20,430 nt of DNA from Novosphingobium sp. (GTDB taxonomy: Bacteria; Pseudomonadota; Alphaproteobacteria; Sphingomonadales; Sphingomonadaceae), in contig JAIXYF010000219.1 of the NCBI GenBank assembly GCA_027490345.1, positions 1 through 20,430 on the forward strand, given 5' to 3'. How positions within the stretch are numbered: position 1 is the first letter of the stretch; each line of letters starts with the position of its first letter. The notes beneath the pieces are model-generated. The model had not been told where the DNA came from. It saw only the letters and a list, made by a program, of their open reading frames with translations, and did no database searches. This document shows positions 1 to 7,852 of this stretch, piece after piece. The translations under genes and the position numbers were made by a program.

Positions 1-1
1 A

Positions 2-1309
2 CGTGAGCGCGAGCTCGAGCTCACCGTCATGCAGATCGACGGTGTGGAAGCCGTGCGCGTCCATTTGGCCGAGCCGGAAAAGTCGGTGTTCGTGCGGGAT
101 AACGTCGCCCCCACCGCCTCGGTCATGGTCAAGCTCGCGCGCGGACGCCAGCTGGCGGACAGCCAGGTCAGCGCTATCGTCAATCTGGTTGCGGGGTCCG
201 TTCCCTCGCTGTCCGTCGATGCGGTCAAGGTGATCGACCAGCACGGCCGCTTGCTGTCTTCGGCCAAACCCGGTGAGACTGACCGCCTCGATCTGCAATC
301 GCGCATGGAAGAAAAGCTGCGCAGCCAGGTGGCGCAATTGCTCACGCCCATGCTGGGAGAGGGCAATTTTTCGAGCGAGATCCAGGTCGATCTCGATATG
401 GACCAGCTCACCTCGGCGCGCGAAAGCTATGACAAGCAGGGCGTGGTCCGCTCCGAAACCCAGTCCGCCAGCCAGACCCCCGGCGCGGGCACGGCCGCAG
501 GCGTTCCCGGCGTGCTGTCCAACACGCCGCCGCCACCCACCACGGCCCAGCCCGGCGCGCCGGGCGCGCCTCCTGCGGCTGGTGCCACGCCAGCGGCAGG
601 CGCAAATCCTGCCCCGCCCGCCAACGGCGAAAGCTCGTCCGCGCGCACCTATGAACTGGGCCGCGAAGTGGCGGTCACCAATCAGACTCCCGGCAAGATC
701 AAACGCCTCTCGGTCGCCGTCGCGCTTTCGGGCGCGATCATGGCCAAGGCCAAGCCTGCCGAGATCGACCAGCTCAAGCAGCTTGTCTCGGCGGCGGTCG
801 GCGCAGATCCGGCGCGCGGCGATCAGGTCGCGGTGGTCGTGCGCACGTTCAGCCCCGTCACCGTCACCCCGCCCGCGTTTTGGGAAACCCCGTGGTTCGC
901 GATGATCGTGCGCAATGTCGTGGCCCTGCTGGCCGTGCTGCTCACGCTGCTGCTGGGCGTGCGCCCGCTGATCAAGGCGCTGAAACGCGATCCCGCCCCG
1001 GTCATCGTAAAGGATGCCGCAGAGGAAGCCGCCGCCAAGGACGGCGCCGCGAGCGAGGACGGCGAAAAGGAGGGCGAAGGCGAAGAGGGCGAGGCCGACG
1101 AAAATGGCGAGGGCAAGCCCGCGCGCCGCCGCCGCAAGAAGATCCAGCAGATCGAGCCGATCATTGATCCGGAGACCGGCGAGATCGATCCCGATGCGCT
1201 CAGCCGCCAGGTCGGCGTGGCGCAGCGCATCGTCGTCGAACAGCCCGACAACGCGCTCAATGCGCTGCGCCAACTGCTCAACGAACCCGCACCCGAGGGC
1301 ACGGCATGA
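2..1309 (+). CDS. fliF: Flagellar MS-ring protein FliF, 3' part (5' end outside window)
   Basis: FliF builds the MS ring in the inner membrane, the base on which the C ring and export gate assemble. The reading frame is open from position 2 (435 residues visible), so roughly the first quarter of a normal 550-580 residue FliF is missing. The visible part opens in the ring-building region (RERELE, then a segment with GVEAVRVHLAEPEKSVF typical of FliF). A proline/alanine/glycine-rich low-complexity stretch lies around 480-640. A hydrophobic membrane segment is encoded near 885-975. It is followed by an unusually long acidic/lysine linker (about 1010-1140), then a C-terminal tail with an IDPETGEIDPDALSRQ motif, which is the expected FliG-binding end. 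The stop overlaps the fliG start (ATGA), indicating translational coupling. Identification is firm; the true start cannot be seen. Confidence 0.96.
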   Translation, partial: RERELELTVMQIDGVEAVRVHLAEPEKSVFVRDNVAPTASVMVKLARGRQLADSQVSAIVNLVAGSVPSLSVDAVKVIDQHGRLLSSAKPGETDRLDLQSRMEEKLRSQVAQLLTPMLGEGNFSSEIQVDLDMDQLTSARESYDKQGVVRSETQSASQTPGAGTAAGVPGVLSNTPPPPTTAQPGAPGAPPAAGATPAAGANPAPPANGESSSARTYELGREVAVTNQTPGKIKRLSVAVALSGAIMAKAKPAEIDQLKQLVSAAVGADPARGDQVAVVVRTFSPVTVTPPAFWETPWFAMIVRNVVALLAVLLTLLLGVRPLIKALKRDPAPVIVKDAAEEAAAKDGAASEDGEKEGEGEEGEADENGEGKPARRRRKKIQQIEPIIDPETGEIDPDALSRQVGVAQRIVVEQPDNALNALRQLLNEPAPEGTA

Positions 1310-2334
1310 CCACCGAAGCGCAAGACCAGACCGGCGCGGAAATCAGCGGCCCCACCCGCGCCGCGGTGATGATGATGCTGCTGGATGATACCCACGCCGC
1401 ATCGCTGCTTGCCCAGCTCGAACCTGCCGAACTGCGCCTGCTGGGCGCGAAGATGTGCGAGATCGGCGAGATTGACGCTGATTCGATCACTCAGGCGCTG
1501 CAGGGCTTTGTCGATCATGCCGCGCAAGTCACCATCGGCAACACCGACCGCGTCGATCAGGTGCGCCAGCTGATGACCAGCGCGGTCGGCGATTTCAAGG
1601 CGGACAACCTGATGCAGCGCATCGCCCCTGATGCGCCGCGCCCCGGCTCCAGCCTCGAACTCGCGCGGTGGCTCACCCCCCATGCGCTCGTGCCGCTGGT
1701 GCAGGGCGAACATCCACAGGCGCTGGCCGTGCTGCTGGTGCAGCTCGATCCCGATGTGGCGGCGGGCGTGCTTCATGCCCTGCCGGAAACGCTGCAGCCG
1801 CAAGTGCTCCAGCGCATCGCCACGCTCGGCCCCGTCGCGCCCGAGGCCATTGCCATGCTGGAAGACCTGCTCGCCCAGCGCATCACCGAATGCCACGGCA
1901 GCAGCGCGCTCACCATGGGCGGCGTGCGCGAGGCGGCAGATATCATCAACGCCTCGGCCCGCGCGGTAGAAAAACGAGTCATGCCGGAAATCGCCAGGGC
2001 CGACAAACAGCTCGCCAAGGCCATCGAGAACGAAATGTTCAAGTTCGAGCACTTGTTCGTGCTCGACGAGAAATCGATGGGCTCGCTGCTGCGCGAGGTC
2101 GATTCCGATACGCTCATCGCCGCGCTCAAGGGCATTGGCGCCGAAAGCCGCGACTGCTTCTTCCGCGCCATGTCGAGCAGAGCTGCCGAAGGCGTGCGCG
2201 ACGAGATCGAGGCGCGCGGCCGCATGAAGATGGCCGAAGTGGTCGAAGCACAGAAGGCCGTGGTCGCTGCCGCCCGCCGCCTCGCCGCCGAAGGCACCAT
2301 CGTGTTCGGCGCGGGCGACGACGACTATGTCTGA
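1306..2334 (+). CDS. fliG: Flagellar motor switch protein FliG
   Basis: FliG is the rotor protein that joins the FliF MS ring to FliM/FliN and meets the stator for torque. The 342-residue length is normal. The middle domain carries the FliG EHPQ motif (residues 135-138, in GEHPQALAVLLVQL). A GGVREAADIIN helix follows (about 205-215), then the C-terminal torque domain with DxxxLxxALKG (about 267-275), MSSRAAEGVRDEIE (289-301) and the typical end, GTIVFGAGDDDYV. Charged residues of the torque helix are present. The start is the ATG overlapping the fliF stop. The 3' end overlaps fliH by 8 nt. Nothing looks damaged. Confidence 0.97.
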   Translation: MTTEAQDQTGAEISGPTRAAVMMMLLDDTHAASLLAQLEPAELRLLGAKMCEIGEIDADSITQALQGFVDHAAQVTIGNTDRVDQVRQLMTSAVGDFKADNLMQRIAPDAPRPGSSLELARWLTPHALVPLVQGEHPQALAVLLVQLDPDVAAGVLHALPETLQPQVLQRIATLGPVAPEAIAMLEDLLAQRITECHGSSALTMGGVREAADIINASARAVEKRVMPEIARADKQLAKAIENEMFKFEHLFVLDEKSMGSLLREVDSDTLIAALKGIGAESRDCFFRAMSSRAAEGVRDEIEARGRMKMAEVVEAQKAVVAAARRLAAEGTIVFGAGDDDYV

Positions 2335-2950
2335 ACGCGCCGTGGCGGCGGCTGTCCGCCCGCTTTCGCTGGCCGAGCTTGGGCTTGGCCCCACCGGTTT
2401 TCGCCGCGATCACCGCTTTGTGCGCGAGGCGGCAACCGATGCCTTGCCGCCGCCCGAGCAAGCCCCCCCGGCCGAAGAAGAAGACCCCGAAACCCGTGCC
2501 TTTGCCGCAGGCTATGCGCAAGGCGCCGCCGATGCCGAAGCCGCTCTGCGCGAAGCGCTCACCGCGCAGGATGCGGCGCGCGCGCGGATCGAACTGGCGT
2601 TCGGCAGGCTGGACGCAGACCTCACGCGCGAACTGGAAGCGCGCCTGCGCGATGCCGTCCTCGCGCTGTGCCAGCCGCTGCTGGGCGATTATGCCGCCGA
2701 TCCCGATGCCCTTGCCGCCCGCGTCAGGACCGCCGCTGCCATGCTCGCGCGCGCGGCAGACGAGCGCGTGATCCGGCTCCACCCCGAAGACCTCGCGCTC
2801 CTTGCCGCGCGCCTGCCCGAAGACTGGCACTGCGAACCTGACCCCGGCCTTGAACGCGGCGCGCTGCGCATCGATGGCACGGCAGGCGGCGTGGAAGACG
2901 GCCCCGGCACCTGGGCACGCGCGCTGAGCGAGGCGCTCTCCTCATGCTGA
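2327..2950 (+). CDS. fliH: Flagellar export ATPase regulator FliH
   Basis: This is the 207-residue protein between fliG and fliI. FliH binds the ATPase FliI as a dimer and tethers it to the C ring and export gate. The sequence has a proline-rich N-terminal third (PPPEQAPPAEEEDPE). A FAAGYAQGAADAEAALREAL helix with small-residue spacing follows, as in FliH central helices. The C-terminal domain has RVIRLHPEDLALLAARL, close to the V-x-x-P-x-D/E pattern of FliH/YscL proteins, and ends in a GALRIDGTAGGVEDG strand. FliH diverges strongly between bacteria, so the call rests on these features plus perfect synteny. It overlaps fliG by 8 nt and fliI by 7 nt, so the three are probably translationally coupled. 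Confidence 0.9.
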   Translation: MSERAVAAAVRPLSLAELGLGPTGFRRDHRFVREAATDALPPPEQAPPAEEEDPETRAFAAGYAQGAADAEAALREALTAQDAARARIELAFGRLDADLTRELEARLRDAVLALCQPLLGDYAADPDALAARVRTAAAMLARAADERVIRLHPEDLALLAARLPEDWHCEPDPGLERGALRIDGTAGGVEDGPGTWARALSEALSSC

Positions 2951-4281
2951 ATACCGCGATCCCGCTGCTGGCCCGCTGCGAGGAAGCCCAGCCCGATTTC
3001 GCCCCGCGCCGCTATGGCCTTGTCACGGCCTGCGATGGCGGGCTGCTGGAGGTCAGCGGGCTTTCGCTGCCGATTGGCGCGCAGTGCCGCATTGCGCATG
3101 GGCCGGATGGCGGGGGCGGGGGCTCGCTGCTGGCCGAAACCATCGGCTTTCGCGCCGGGCGGATGCTGATGATGTTGCTGGGCGATACCGTGCTGCTGCG
3201 CCCCGGCGCGCGCGTCCGCCCCGAAGGCCGCCCCGGCATGCTGCCGGTAGGTGAGGCGTTTCTGGGCCGCGCGGTGGACGGTGAGGGCCTGCCGATTGAT
3301 GGCGGCCCGCTCATTGCCGCCCGCGCCGAATGGCCCTCTGGCGGCGTGCGCACCAGCGCGCTGGACCGCGCACCCGTGCGCGAGGCGTTCGATGTCGGCG
3401 TGCGCGCGCTCAACGCCCTTACCACGTTCGGGGTCGGCCAGCGCATCGGCGTGATGGCCGGATCGGGCGTAGGCAAATCCGTGCTGCTCGACATGATCGC
3501 GCACGGCACCGAGGCGGAAATCGTGATCGTCGGCCTGATCGGCGAACGCGCGCGTGAGGTATCCGATTTCGTCGAAAAGCATATGTCCGGTCCGCGCCGC
3601 GCGCGCAGCATCGTCGTTGCCGTGCCCGCCGATCACGCCCCCAACTTGCGCATTCGCGGCGCCATGCTCGCCACATCGATGGCCGAATACTTCCGCGCCG
3701 CTGGGCATCAGGTGCTGCTGATCATGGACAGCCTGACCCGCGTGGCCCACGCCGGGCGCGAGATTGCGCTGCTGCTGGGCGAACCAGGCGCGGCGCGCGG
3801 CTATCCCCCTTCGGCGCTCGCCACGATCACCAAGCTGGTGGAGCGCGCGGGCAATTCGGCGGCCAGTGGCGGCTCGGTCACCGGGCTCTACACCGTGCTG
3901 GCCGATGGCGACAACCAGGACGACCCCGTGGTCGATACCGCGCGCGCGATCCTGGACGGCCATGTCGTGCTTTCGCGCGATCTGGCGCAGCGCGGCCAAT
4001 ATCCGGCCATCGACATCGCCGCATCGCTCAGCCGCGTGATGAACGATATCGTCGATCCGCTGCACCAGGCCGATGCCCGCGCCTTTCGCGCGCTGATCGC
4101 CAACTATGAAGCGAACCGCGATCTCGTGCTGATGGGTGCCTATCGCGCCGGGGCCGATCCGCAGCTTGACCGCGCGATTGCGATGCACGGGGCGCTCACC
4201 CGGTTCCTCAGCCAGCCCCAGCGCGAAGTGGTCCCGCTGGCGCGCAGCGTCGCTGAACTTGGCGCGCTGATGGCCGGATGA
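2944..4281 (+). CDS. fliI: Flagellum-specific export ATPase FliI
   Basis: FliI is the hexameric ATPase of the flagellar type III export apparatus, related to the F1 beta subunit. The 445-residue length is normal. Walker A is MAGSGVGKS with Lys178; the catalytic Glu lies in LIGERAREV (E201). Walker B is VLLIMDSLTR with Asp262, followed by the family-typical AREIALLLGEP and GYPPS. The C-terminal DP-VVDTARAILDGHVVLSRDLA segment is the FliI/YscN signature region. A small glycine run (about 57-60) in the N-terminal beta barrel is unusual but tolerable. The start overlaps the end of fliH (atgctga) and the stop overlaps the fliJ ATG. Confidence 0.98.
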   Translation: MLNTAIPLLARCEEAQPDFAPRRYGLVTACDGGLLEVSGLSLPIGAQCRIAHGPDGGGGGSLLAETIGFRAGRMLMMLLGDTVLLRPGARVRPEGRPGMLPVGEAFLGRAVDGEGLPIDGGPLIAARAEWPSGGVRTSALDRAPVREAFDVGVRALNALTTFGVGQRIGVMAGSGVGKSVLLDMIAHGTEAEIVIVGLIGERAREVSDFVEKHMSGPRRARSIVVAVPADHAPNLRIRGAMLATSMAEYFRAAGHQVLLIMDSLTRVAHAGREIALLLGEPGAARGYPPSALATITKLVERAGNSAASGGSVTGLYTVLADGDNQDDPVVDTARAILDGHVVLSRDLAQRGQYPAIDIAASLSRVMNDIVDPLHQADARAFRALIANYEANRDLVLMGAYRAGADPQLDRAIAMHGALTRFLSQPQREVVPLARSVAELGALMAG

Positions 4282-4718
4282 GCGCGGACAAGACCAAGCT
4301 CAAGCGCCTGCGGCGGCTGGAGCGGCTGCGCGATATCGCCCGGCAGACCGCGCTGGCCGAAGCCGCCCGCGCGGAACAGACGCTCGCACAAGTCACCCAT
4401 CTGGAGGCGCGCACCGCCGCGCTGATCGATGCCTATCGCTTGCGCCGCGATGCCCGCGATGGCGCAGACTTGCGCCAGACACAGCAGTTCGTCGCGGGCC
4501 TGACGCGGATGGCCGAAACCACGGCGCAGGATCTGGTGCGCGCGCGCGCAGCCGCCGATGCGCGCGCCGCCGAAGCCGCCGAAGCCGAACGCCGCCGTGC
4601 CGCAGTAGACGAACGGATCGAAGCCGCGCGCCAGCGCATCGCCCGCAAGGCGGCTGAACAAGCGCAAGGTGCGGCGGGAGCGCCCGCTGCGGGATCGGTT
4701 GGCACGCCTCTTGAATAG
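4278..4718 (+). CDS. fliJ: Flagellar export chaperone/stalk protein FliJ
   Basis: This 146-residue, highly charged, almost wholly helical protein has Arg/Ala/Glu heptad-like spacing (RLERLRDIARQTALAEAARAEQ, then AETTAQDLVRARAAADARAAEAAEAERR). That is the coiled-coil architecture of FliJ, which inserts into the FliI hexamer and promotes export. Little primary-sequence conservation is expected in FliJ, so the assignment depends on the coiled coil, the length and the position right after fliI, with an ATGA overlap. A sigma-54-like motif overlaps its last codons (4700-4715), so the 3' end may double as the promoter for fliK onward. Confidence 0.85.
   Translation: MSADKTKLKRLRRLERLRDIARQTALAEAARAEQTLAQVTHLEARTAALIDAYRLRRDARDGADLRQTQQFVAGLTRMAETTAQDLVRARAAADARAAEAAEAERRRAAVDERIEAARQRIARKAAEQAQGAAGAPAAGSVGTPLE
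4700..4715 (+). promoter_or_regulatory. Candidate sigma-54 (-24/-12) promoter before fliK
   Basis: TGGCACG-N4-TTGAA lies in the last codons of fliJ, about 50 nt before fliK. The -24 half TGGCACG is a perfect match to the sigma-54 consensus and the spacing to the -12 half is correct. The -12 half has TTGA in place of TTGC, losing the normally conserved C. If used, transcription would start near 4725, giving a leader of about 38 nt. Sigma-54 promoters for flagellar genes are known in other proteobacteria; use here is inference. Confidence 0.33.
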
Positions 4719-4762
4719 CAGGCGTTAACCAAGCCCCCCCGCGCAAGGACTGCTGCTCTGCG

Positions 4763-6283
4763 ATGACTGTTCCGGCCCCCACCCTACTCCCCCGCGCCGC
4801 CGTGTCTGCACCCTTTCCGGGAAGTGCCACGGCAGCGGCGAACGTGCCTGCATCCGGCGCAGAAACCCCCGGATTTGCGGCCCATCTTGCCCGCGAAGCC
4901 CTGCCCACGGGCGATGCCCCTGCCATCGCTGTTCTGCCCCATTCCGCAGCGGGCCAAGTGACGGCCAAGCTCGCCGAGCCTGTATTCGTGCCGACCAGCC
5001 CGGCAGAACCCGGCAAGCCCTTGCCGCCCATCCGGCAAACCCCTGCCGCTGCGGCTCTCAGCCCCGCGCACCGGCTGCTTGCCGCGCCTGCCGCGCGCGA
5101 GGAAGCCGCCGTGGCAGCCCCGAGAACCGGCAACCAGGCCGAAGCAGAGCTGACAAGCGCAGTGCCTGGCGCAGTGCCTGGCGCAGTGCCTGGCGCCGCG
5201 CCCGGCGCCGAGCTTGCCGCACTCATCCTTGCGTTGCCCGGTGCGGCGGTGCTGCCGGTGCCAGCCGCGCCCGCCCCCACGGTAGCGACTGCCGCCGCAA
5301 GGCCCGCCGCCGGGCCCACCCCATCCGCTGCAGCTGCACCAATCGCCCTGCCGACCGGAACTTCGACCGGAACTTCGACCGGCACACTGGCCACTGCCCC
5401 GCAGGCCAATCCGCAGGCCATGCCCGCTGCACAAGTGGTGCACCCGGCGGTGCTCCCCGCTGCGTCCCCCGCGGCGCCCCCCACTGCGCCCCCCACAACG
5501 TTCGCCTTCGCCAGCCTTGTCCTGGAACGCGAGACCACTGCAGAACCTGCGCCTGCCCCCGGCACAGCCACGCCCGGCACACCGGATCAGGCTGCACAGC
5601 AGGCAGCCGCGCGCGCGCAGCCTTCCACCTTTGCCGCGCTGACCGATGCAGCTGCGCCCGAGCGGCCCGCCGCTCGCAAGCCACGCGCCGAGGCCGAAAC
5701 CACGCTTCTTTCCGCACAGACTTCCGCGCCGGAGGCCGCCAGCGCACTCGCCTTCGCCGCGCCGCCTGCTGCGCCTGCCCCGCTGCAGGCTGCCTCTTCT
5801 GCGGCGGCCGTCGCGCCCGCTGCCGCCCCGCAGCCGATCAGCTTCGATCAGCTCGTCGATTCCATCGCCCGCGCGCGCGATGGGGCAGAGCCGGGCGGGG
5901 CAGTGGCCATCGCCATGCACCACAGCGATTTCGGCCGCATCTCGCTCAGCATCGAACGCGATGAAACCGGCCTCTCGGTCGCGCTGGCCAGCGCCGATCC
6001 GGCCTTTGCCCCGGCTGCGGCGGCGGCTCATGCCGCCGCCAATGCGGAAGCCCCGCGCCCTGCTTCTGCCAATGCCAGCGCCGATCCGCGCGGGGAAACC
6101 GGAGCGCGAGATATGGGGCAGGGCAGCCCTTCCGGCCAATCCGGCCAGCACCGCGAAGGACACCGGAGCGAAGCACACCGGGGCGAAGCATCCCGCAGCG
6201 CGTCTCCCGGCACCCAGCCGCGCCTCACCCCGCGCGGCGAAACCGCCGCCACGGAAACACGCCGCAGCGGCATTTTCGCCTGA
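4763..6283 (+). CDS. fliK: Flagellar hook-length control protein FliK
   Basis: FliK is a secreted molecular ruler that ends hook growth by switching FlhB substrate specificity. The 506-residue product is dominated by a long Ala/Pro/Thr-rich, presumably disordered N-terminal part (about residues 1-350). A compact segment follows (about 355-420: FDQLVDSIARAR, then AIAMHHSDFGRISLSIERDETGLSVALAS) that resembles the FliK hook-length C-terminal domain with its 'LG-x-I-x-L-x-I' strand pattern. A His/Arg/Glu/Ser-rich tail follows. Three separate in-frame tandem repeats (5159-5206, 5353-5382, 6154-6198) expand the low-complexity parts. A purine-rich AAGGA lies 13 nt before the ATG, a rather long spacing. 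Position between fliJ and fliL supports the call; sequence similarity alone is modest. Confidence 0.85.
   Translation: MTVPAPTLLPRAAVSAPFPGSATAAANVPASGAETPGFAAHLAREALPTGDAPAIAVLPHSAAGQVTAKLAEPVFVPTSPAEPGKPLPPIRQTPAAAALSPAHRLLAAPAAREEAAVAAPRTGNQAEAELTSAVPGAVPGAVPGAAPGAELAALILALPGAAVLPVPAAPAPTVATAAARPAAGPTPSAAAAPIALPTGTSTGTSTGTLATAPQANPQAMPAAQVVHPAVLPAASPAAPPTAPPTTFAFASLVLERETTAEPAPAPGTATPGTPDQAAQQAAARAQPSTFAALTDAAAPERPAARKPRAEAETTLLSAQTSAPEAASALAFAAPPAAPAPLQAASSAAAVAPAAAPQPISFDQLVDSIARARDGAEPGGAVAIAMHHSDFGRISLSIERDETGLSVALASADPAFAPAAAAAHAAANAEAPRPASANASADPRGETGARDMGQGSPSGQSGQHREGHRSEAHRGEASRSASPGTQPRLTPRGETAATETRRSGIFA
5159..5206 (+). repeat. 12-nt tandem repeat in fliK (GAVP repeat)
   Basis: Three perfect copies of gcagtgcctggc (5159-5194) plus one diverged copy (5195-5206). 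It is in frame and encodes an Ala-Val-Pro-Gly tetrapeptide series ending in Ala-Ala-Pro-Gly. The perfect identity, including third positions, suggests recent slippage expansion. Confidence 0.95.
5353..5382 (+). repeat. 12-nt tandem repeat in fliK (TGTS repeat)
   Basis: Two perfect copies of gaccggaacttc plus a half copy (gaccgg). It is in frame and encodes Thr-Gly-Thr-Ser repeats within the disordered part of FliK. Confidence 0.93.
6154..6198 (+). repeat. 15-nt degenerate tandem repeat in fliK C-terminal tail
   Basis: Three copies of a 15-nt unit beginning cgaag (6154-6168, 6169-6183, 6184-6198). They encode a pentapeptide of the form E-(G/A)-(H/S)-R-(S/G). The third copy is the most diverged. 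The result is a His/Arg/Glu-rich tail after the folded domain. Confidence 0.8.
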
Positions 6284-6319
6284 TCCCAACGCATTCCGCA
6301 TGACCCGTAAGGACCACCG

Positions 6320-6925
6320 ATGAGCGACAAGAAGGACAAGGATGCCAAGCCCGCCAAGAAAGGCGGCGGCATGATGCTGAAGATCGGCGCAGCGGGCGCG
6401 CTTCTCGCGGTTGGCGGCGGCGGCGCTTATGGCCTGTTTGCCGCAGGGATCATCGGCGGCGGCGGTCATGGTTCCGAGCATGAGGACAAGAACCCCAAGC
6501 TGATCCACAAGGGCGAGGAAGATCCCTATGCCCCCGCGCCCAAGGAAGGCGGGCACGGCGAGGAAGGCGGCGGCGGCCATGACGTCGATGGCGAAGGCGG
6601 CAGCGAATACCGCACCGCCTATTTCAGCTTCTCGGACGATTTCACGTCGAACCTCAAGGATTCCGACATGCTGGTGCAGGTCAGCCTGGCCTGCTCCACC
6701 CACCGTGATTATCGCGTGATCCTGTGGCTGCAGAAGCACGAACTGGCGGTGCGTTCAGCGCTGCTGACCGCGCTGGCCGATACGCCGGGCGAGGAAGTCC
6801 AGTCGGCCGAAGGCAAGGCCCGCCTGCAAAAGCGCCTCGTCGCCACGATCAACAAAGTGCTGAGCGATGCCGAAGGCTTTGGCGGGGTGGACTCGGTCTA
6901 CTTCAAGACCTTCATCGTCCAGTGA
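6320..6925 (+). CDS. fliL: Flagellar basal body-associated protein FliL
   Basis: FliL is a single-pass inner-membrane protein near the stator. The 201-residue product has a Lys-rich cytoplasmic N-terminus, one hydrophobic Gly/Ala-rich membrane segment (about residues 20-46), and a Gly/His/Glu-rich periplasmic linker (about 47-95). The stomatin-like FliL domain follows: YFSFSDDFTSNLKDSDMLVQVSLA, then a long helix, and the typical C-terminal 'V-x-x-VYFKTFIVQ'. It is somewhat longer than usual (about 150-190) because of the linker. The SD is AAGGAC at 6308-6313. The start overlaps the stop of a 7-codon frame at 6300-6323. It lies upstream of fliM, the standard order. Confidence 0.93.
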   Translation: MSDKKDKDAKPAKKGGGMMLKIGAAGALLAVGGGGAYGLFAAGIIGGGGHGSEHEDKNPKLIHKGEEDPYAPAPKEGGHGEEGGGGHDVDGEGGSEYRTAYFSFSDDFTSNLKDSDMLVQVSLACSTHRDYRVILWLQKHELAVRSALLTALADTPGEEVQSAEGKARLQKRLVATINKVLSDAEGFGGVDSVYFKTFIVQ

Positions 6926-6940
6926 TTCCACAGCGCGCCC

Positions 6941-7825
6941 ATGAAACCTGAACGCCCCCTCGTTGCCCAGCGGCCGCTGGCCCGCCACAGCGCGGCGCTG
7001 CTCCCCCCGGCCCCCGCCGCGGCAGAGCTGCTGCCGGTGCTGGCGCGGGCGGGCGATGCCCTCGCGCGCAAGCTGCGCCTCGCGCTCGCGCCGCTGCATG
7101 GCGGAGAGGCGGCGGCGGTGGAATGCTCGGCGCCGGAGGAATTGACCGCCGGAACCTTTGCACCTGCGGGCCTCGTGGCGATCAGTCTCCATGCGGCGGG
7201 GGCAGAGGGGCGCCCGCTGCTGTCAGTGGTCGAAGGCGATACTGTGCTGCGCCTGCTTGACCGCGCCTTTGGCGGCCCGGGCGAAGCGCCATCGCCGCTC
7301 CCGCGCGAACTGCCGCTGTCCGCCGAACTCATGGTTCAGCGCATCGAGACGCTGGTTGCGGCCCCGCTTGCCGCCACGCTGGGCCTCGAGGCGGGCATCA
7401 GGCCGCTGCGCCGCGCCGCCACGCTGGCCGAACTCGCCGCCATGCCGGAGGATACCCCGCTCGCGGTGCTGACGTTTGCCGTGCGCGAAGGCGCGCGGCC
7501 GCCGTGGACCTTGCGCCTGGGCTTTCCGATGGCCGCGCTGGCCGATCTCACCGGCGCTGCGCGCCCCGCGCCTGCCCCGAAACATGCCGCCGCCCCTGCC
7601 AGCCCGCTTGACGCGCCATTTGCCGAAATGCCGCTCACCGTGCGCGCAGTGCTCGTCGATGTGCCGCTGCCGCTGTCCACGCTGTCCGCGCTCGAAGTGG
7701 GGCAAGTCCTTGCCGTCCCGGTCGCGCGCAGCGTGCCCTTGCGCATTGGCGAGGCGCTGATCGGCCACGGCACCATCGGCGCGGTGGACGACCGCGTCGC
7801 CCTTCAACTCACCCAGCTCGCCTGA
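6941..7825 (+). CDS. fliM: Flagellar motor switch protein FliM, short divergent form
   Basis: FliM forms the middle of the C ring and normally binds phosphorylated CheY through an N-terminal EIDALL-type peptide. This 294-residue protein has the FliM middle domain with the FGGPGEAP loop (residues 110-117; canonical FGG-x-G). A helix in PLSAELMVQRIETLVAAPL follows, and a C-terminal SpoA domain (about 228-294: LPLSTLSALEVGQVLAVPV, then GTIGAVDDRVALQL). It lacks the first ~40 residues of typical FliM, including the CheY-binding peptide. The fliL stop is in the same frame 15 nt upstream, so the start cannot be moved out to include one. Synteny (fliL-fliM-fliN) and the SpoA domain support FliM. A Pro/Ala linker (about 205-225) separates the two domains. 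Confidence 0.88.
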   Translation: MKPERPLVAQRPLARHSAALLPPAPAAAELLPVLARAGDALARKLRLALAPLHGGEAAAVECSAPEELTAGTFAPAGLVAISLHAAGAEGRPLLSVVEGDTVLRLLDRAFGGPGEAPSPLPRELPLSAELMVQRIETLVAAPLAATLGLEAGIRPLRRAATLAELAAMPEDTPLAVLTFAVREGARPPWTLRLGFPMAALADLTGAARPAPAPKHAAAPASPLDAPFAEMPLTVRAVLVDVPLPLSTLSALEVGQVLAVPVARSVPLRIGEALIGHGTIGAVDDRVALQLTQLA

Positions 7826-7852
7826 TCCGGCGCGCTTTTGCAGGATAGAGAC

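Noticed and set aside
823..2394. Minus-strand open frame of about 523 codons opposite fliF/fliG
   Set aside because: Antisense to two firmly identified genes with overlapping stop/start; composition is typical of a shadow frame.
5159..5382. Short repeats in fliK as a CRISPR array
   Set aside because: The repeats are 12 nt, contiguous without spacers, and in frame within a coding region.
4784..6739. Long open frame (about 651 codons) on the minus strand opposite fliK and fliL
   Set aside because: Same GC-driven effect; the product is a Gly/Arg/Cys-rich low-complexity string mirroring FliK repeats.
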